From Devosia sp. (GTDB lineage Bacteria; Pseudomonadota; Alphaproteobacteria; Rhizobiales; Devosiaceae), in contig JAQGKG010000416.1 of the NCBI GenBank assembly GCA_028290245.1, forward strand, positions 1 to 6,362: a DNA stretch of 6,362 bases. Reading direction: 5' to 3'. The position numbers were made by a program, and so were the translations under genes. Below the pieces are notes generated by a model. That model saw nothing but the letters and a program-made list of their open reading frames with translations, did not search any database and was not told where the DNA came from. Positions 5,275 to 6,362 of the stretch are shown here, piece by piece. Position 1 is the first letter of the stretch. Every line of letters begins with the position of its first letter.

Positions 5275-6362
5275 TTGGCAGTGCCACTTCGGCTCCACCT
5301 GCTGCCAAGGTCGTCGATCCTGATGAATACCCGGAAACTGAATCCTCATGCTGGCGCGCGCATGGAACCTGTCGGCTTGCCTAGTGGGGTCCCAACAGAA
5401 GTGCAACAAAGCGACCAACCGCCATCAGCTGGAGTGGCATTTCGGCTTGCCGAGAGATTTCGCACGGGATCGGAAACCTGGATCTATCTTACCTCAAGCG
5501 AGCGTCGGGCTGAGGAAACGACCCGGGCACTGACGAACTTGCTGCCGGTGACGACCGTGCTGCATCTCCCTGCCTGGGACTGCCTCCCCTACGACCGGGC
5601 ACCACCCAGCCGGGAGATCATGGGCAAGCGAATGCAAGTGTTGCGTCGCTGTCTTGAAAACAAAGGGCCGCTTGTCCTGGTTCTATCGGCCGAGGCCGCC
5701 ATTCAAAAACTCCCACCTGCTGACGTGGTGGCGAGCGCCGTGTTGGTGCTCTCAACTGGGCAATCCCTCGATAGGGAAGCGCTCGAGCAATTTGCGCTCC
5801 GAACCGGATACACGATCGATGACAGGGTCGACGAGCCGGGTGAAATCGCCCTGCGCGGCAATGTCATCGACGTCTTCCCCGCCGACGCGGACGAGCCAGT
5901 GCGGATCACTGATGTCGACGGCGTCGTACAATCAATCATGCGCTACGATCCACGTACCCAGCGCACGCTTGACGAGATGGACAGCCTTGAACTGGGCCCG
6001 GCATCCGAAGTGATCAAGGATCCAGAAGAGCGCATGGCCGGCCAAGAGCATCGGCTTGCCGAACACTATGAAGCGCTAGCAAGCATTTTCGACTACCTGC
6101 CGAAGGCTCAACTGGTTTTCGCCGGACCTGTGCCCGAGCGCTTCGCCCGTGTGCACGAGCAGGTCATGGAGGCGCACGATTCCGCAGATCAGTTTGCCGA
6201 GGCGCATCCCTTGGGCATTGCGAGGCTCTACTTCGACCAGAAATCTTTTGATTTGGAAACGGAGAAACGCGAGCGGGTTGAGGCGGACGTTTCACAGTTG
6301 GAGGCGATCCCGAGCTTTGCTGCGGAACGCTTTCCCGGACGTGTTTTGGCCAATTATATCCG
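5275..6362 (+). CDS. mfd: transcription-repair coupling factor (Mfd)-like protein, N-terminal part
   Basis: Mfd is an ATP-driven DNA translocase that removes RNA polymerase stalled at lesions and recruits UvrA. Only the first 362 codons are here; the family is about 1,150 aa, so the helicase motifs and the polymerase-interacting domain lie beyond the window. What is visible is the UvrB-like module: GVAFRLAERF (53-62), LPAWDCLPYDRAPPSREIMGKRMQVL (98-123, the signature PAWDCLPYD), then the segment ALRTGY-x-DDRVDEPGEIALRGNVIDVFP (174-202) with DVDG (213-216) and YDPRTQRTLDEMDSLELGPASEVI (224-247). All align by eye with E. coli Mfd. I favour TTG 5275 for its ribosome-binding site, though it gives a ~33-residue N-terminal extension before the family's usual beginning; ATG 5323 or 5362 are alternatives. 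The gene sits alone among accessory small genes, so it may be a second, non-housekeeping copy. Confidence 0.85.
   Translation, partial: MAVPLRLHLLPRSSILMNTRKLNPHAGARMEPVGLPSGVPTEVQQSDQPPSAGVAFRLAERFRTGSETWIYLTSSERRAEETTRALTNLLPVTTVLHLPAWDCLPYDRAPPSREIMGKRMQVLRRCLENKGPLVLVLSAEAAIQKLPPADVVASAVLVLSTGQSLDREALEQFALRTGYTIDDRVDEPGEIALRGNVIDVFPADADEPVRITDVDGVVQSIMRYDPRTQRTLDEMDSLELGPASEVIKDPEERMAGQEHRLAEHYEALASIFDYLPKAQLVFAGPVPERFARVHEQVMEAHDSADQFAEAHPLGIARLYFDQKSFDLETEKRERVEADVSQLEAIPSFAAERFPGRVLANYI

Noticed and set aside
5182..5418. 78-codon minus-strand frame overlapping the start of the mfd-like gene
   Set aside because: Antisense to the start of the mfd-like gene and without any start signal.
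1..6362. CRISPR array, tRNA, rRNA, insertion sequence
   Set aside because: No regularly spaced repeats, cloverleaf-like segments, transposase motifs or terminal inverted repeats were visible on either strand.

Overview
The window looks like part of an alphaproteobacterial genome, most likely Rhizobiales (Rhizobium/Mesorhizobium/Devosia-like). The evidence is the GC-rich codon use of the large genes, a DUF6894 small protein (a family common in this order), and GGAAC-N16/17-CGTT promoters of the type read by the alphaproteobacterial general stress response sigma factor EcfG. This placement is inferred from family and motif knowledge; no search was run.

Left part (1-3045, + strand): a non-coding leader of about 350 bp is followed by a compact three-gene operon of NAD(P)-dependent oxidoreductases. 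These are an aldo/keto reductase (347-1321), a classical short-chain dehydrogenase (1333-2115) and an extended SDR / NAD-dependent epimerase-dehydratase (2137-3045). The gaps are 11 and 21 nt, so they are almost certainly co-transcribed and probably act on one small-molecule pathway, most plausibly sugar or sugar-acid metabolism. The leader carries two 18-bp palindromes of the same design, TTGAYC-N6-GGTCAA, with centres exactly 70 bp apart. They are good candidates for the operators of a dimeric regulator.

Middle part (3046-5261, mostly - strand): a looser, less GC-rich stretch of small genes on the opposite strand. It holds a 77-aa hydrophilic protein (3077-3310), an 89-aa protein with two predicted membrane segments (3579-3848), a 76-aa DUF6894 protein (4274-4504) and a less certain 67-aa protein (4607-4810). 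The first three are each preceded, 24-29 nt before the start codon, by an EcfG-like promoter; the one before the DUF6894 gene is a perfect GGAAC-N17-CGTT. The block therefore looks like a cluster of separately transcribed stress-response genes. The spacers have some inverted and direct repeats but no RNA gene, CRISPR array or insertion sequence that I can recognise.

Right part (5275-6362, + strand): the first ~362 codons of a transcription-repair coupling factor (Mfd)-type protein, running off the window. The UvrB-like N-terminal module is clear. The start is inferred to be TTG behind a strong ribosome-binding site, and the gene may be an extra mfd paralogue rather than the housekeeping copy.
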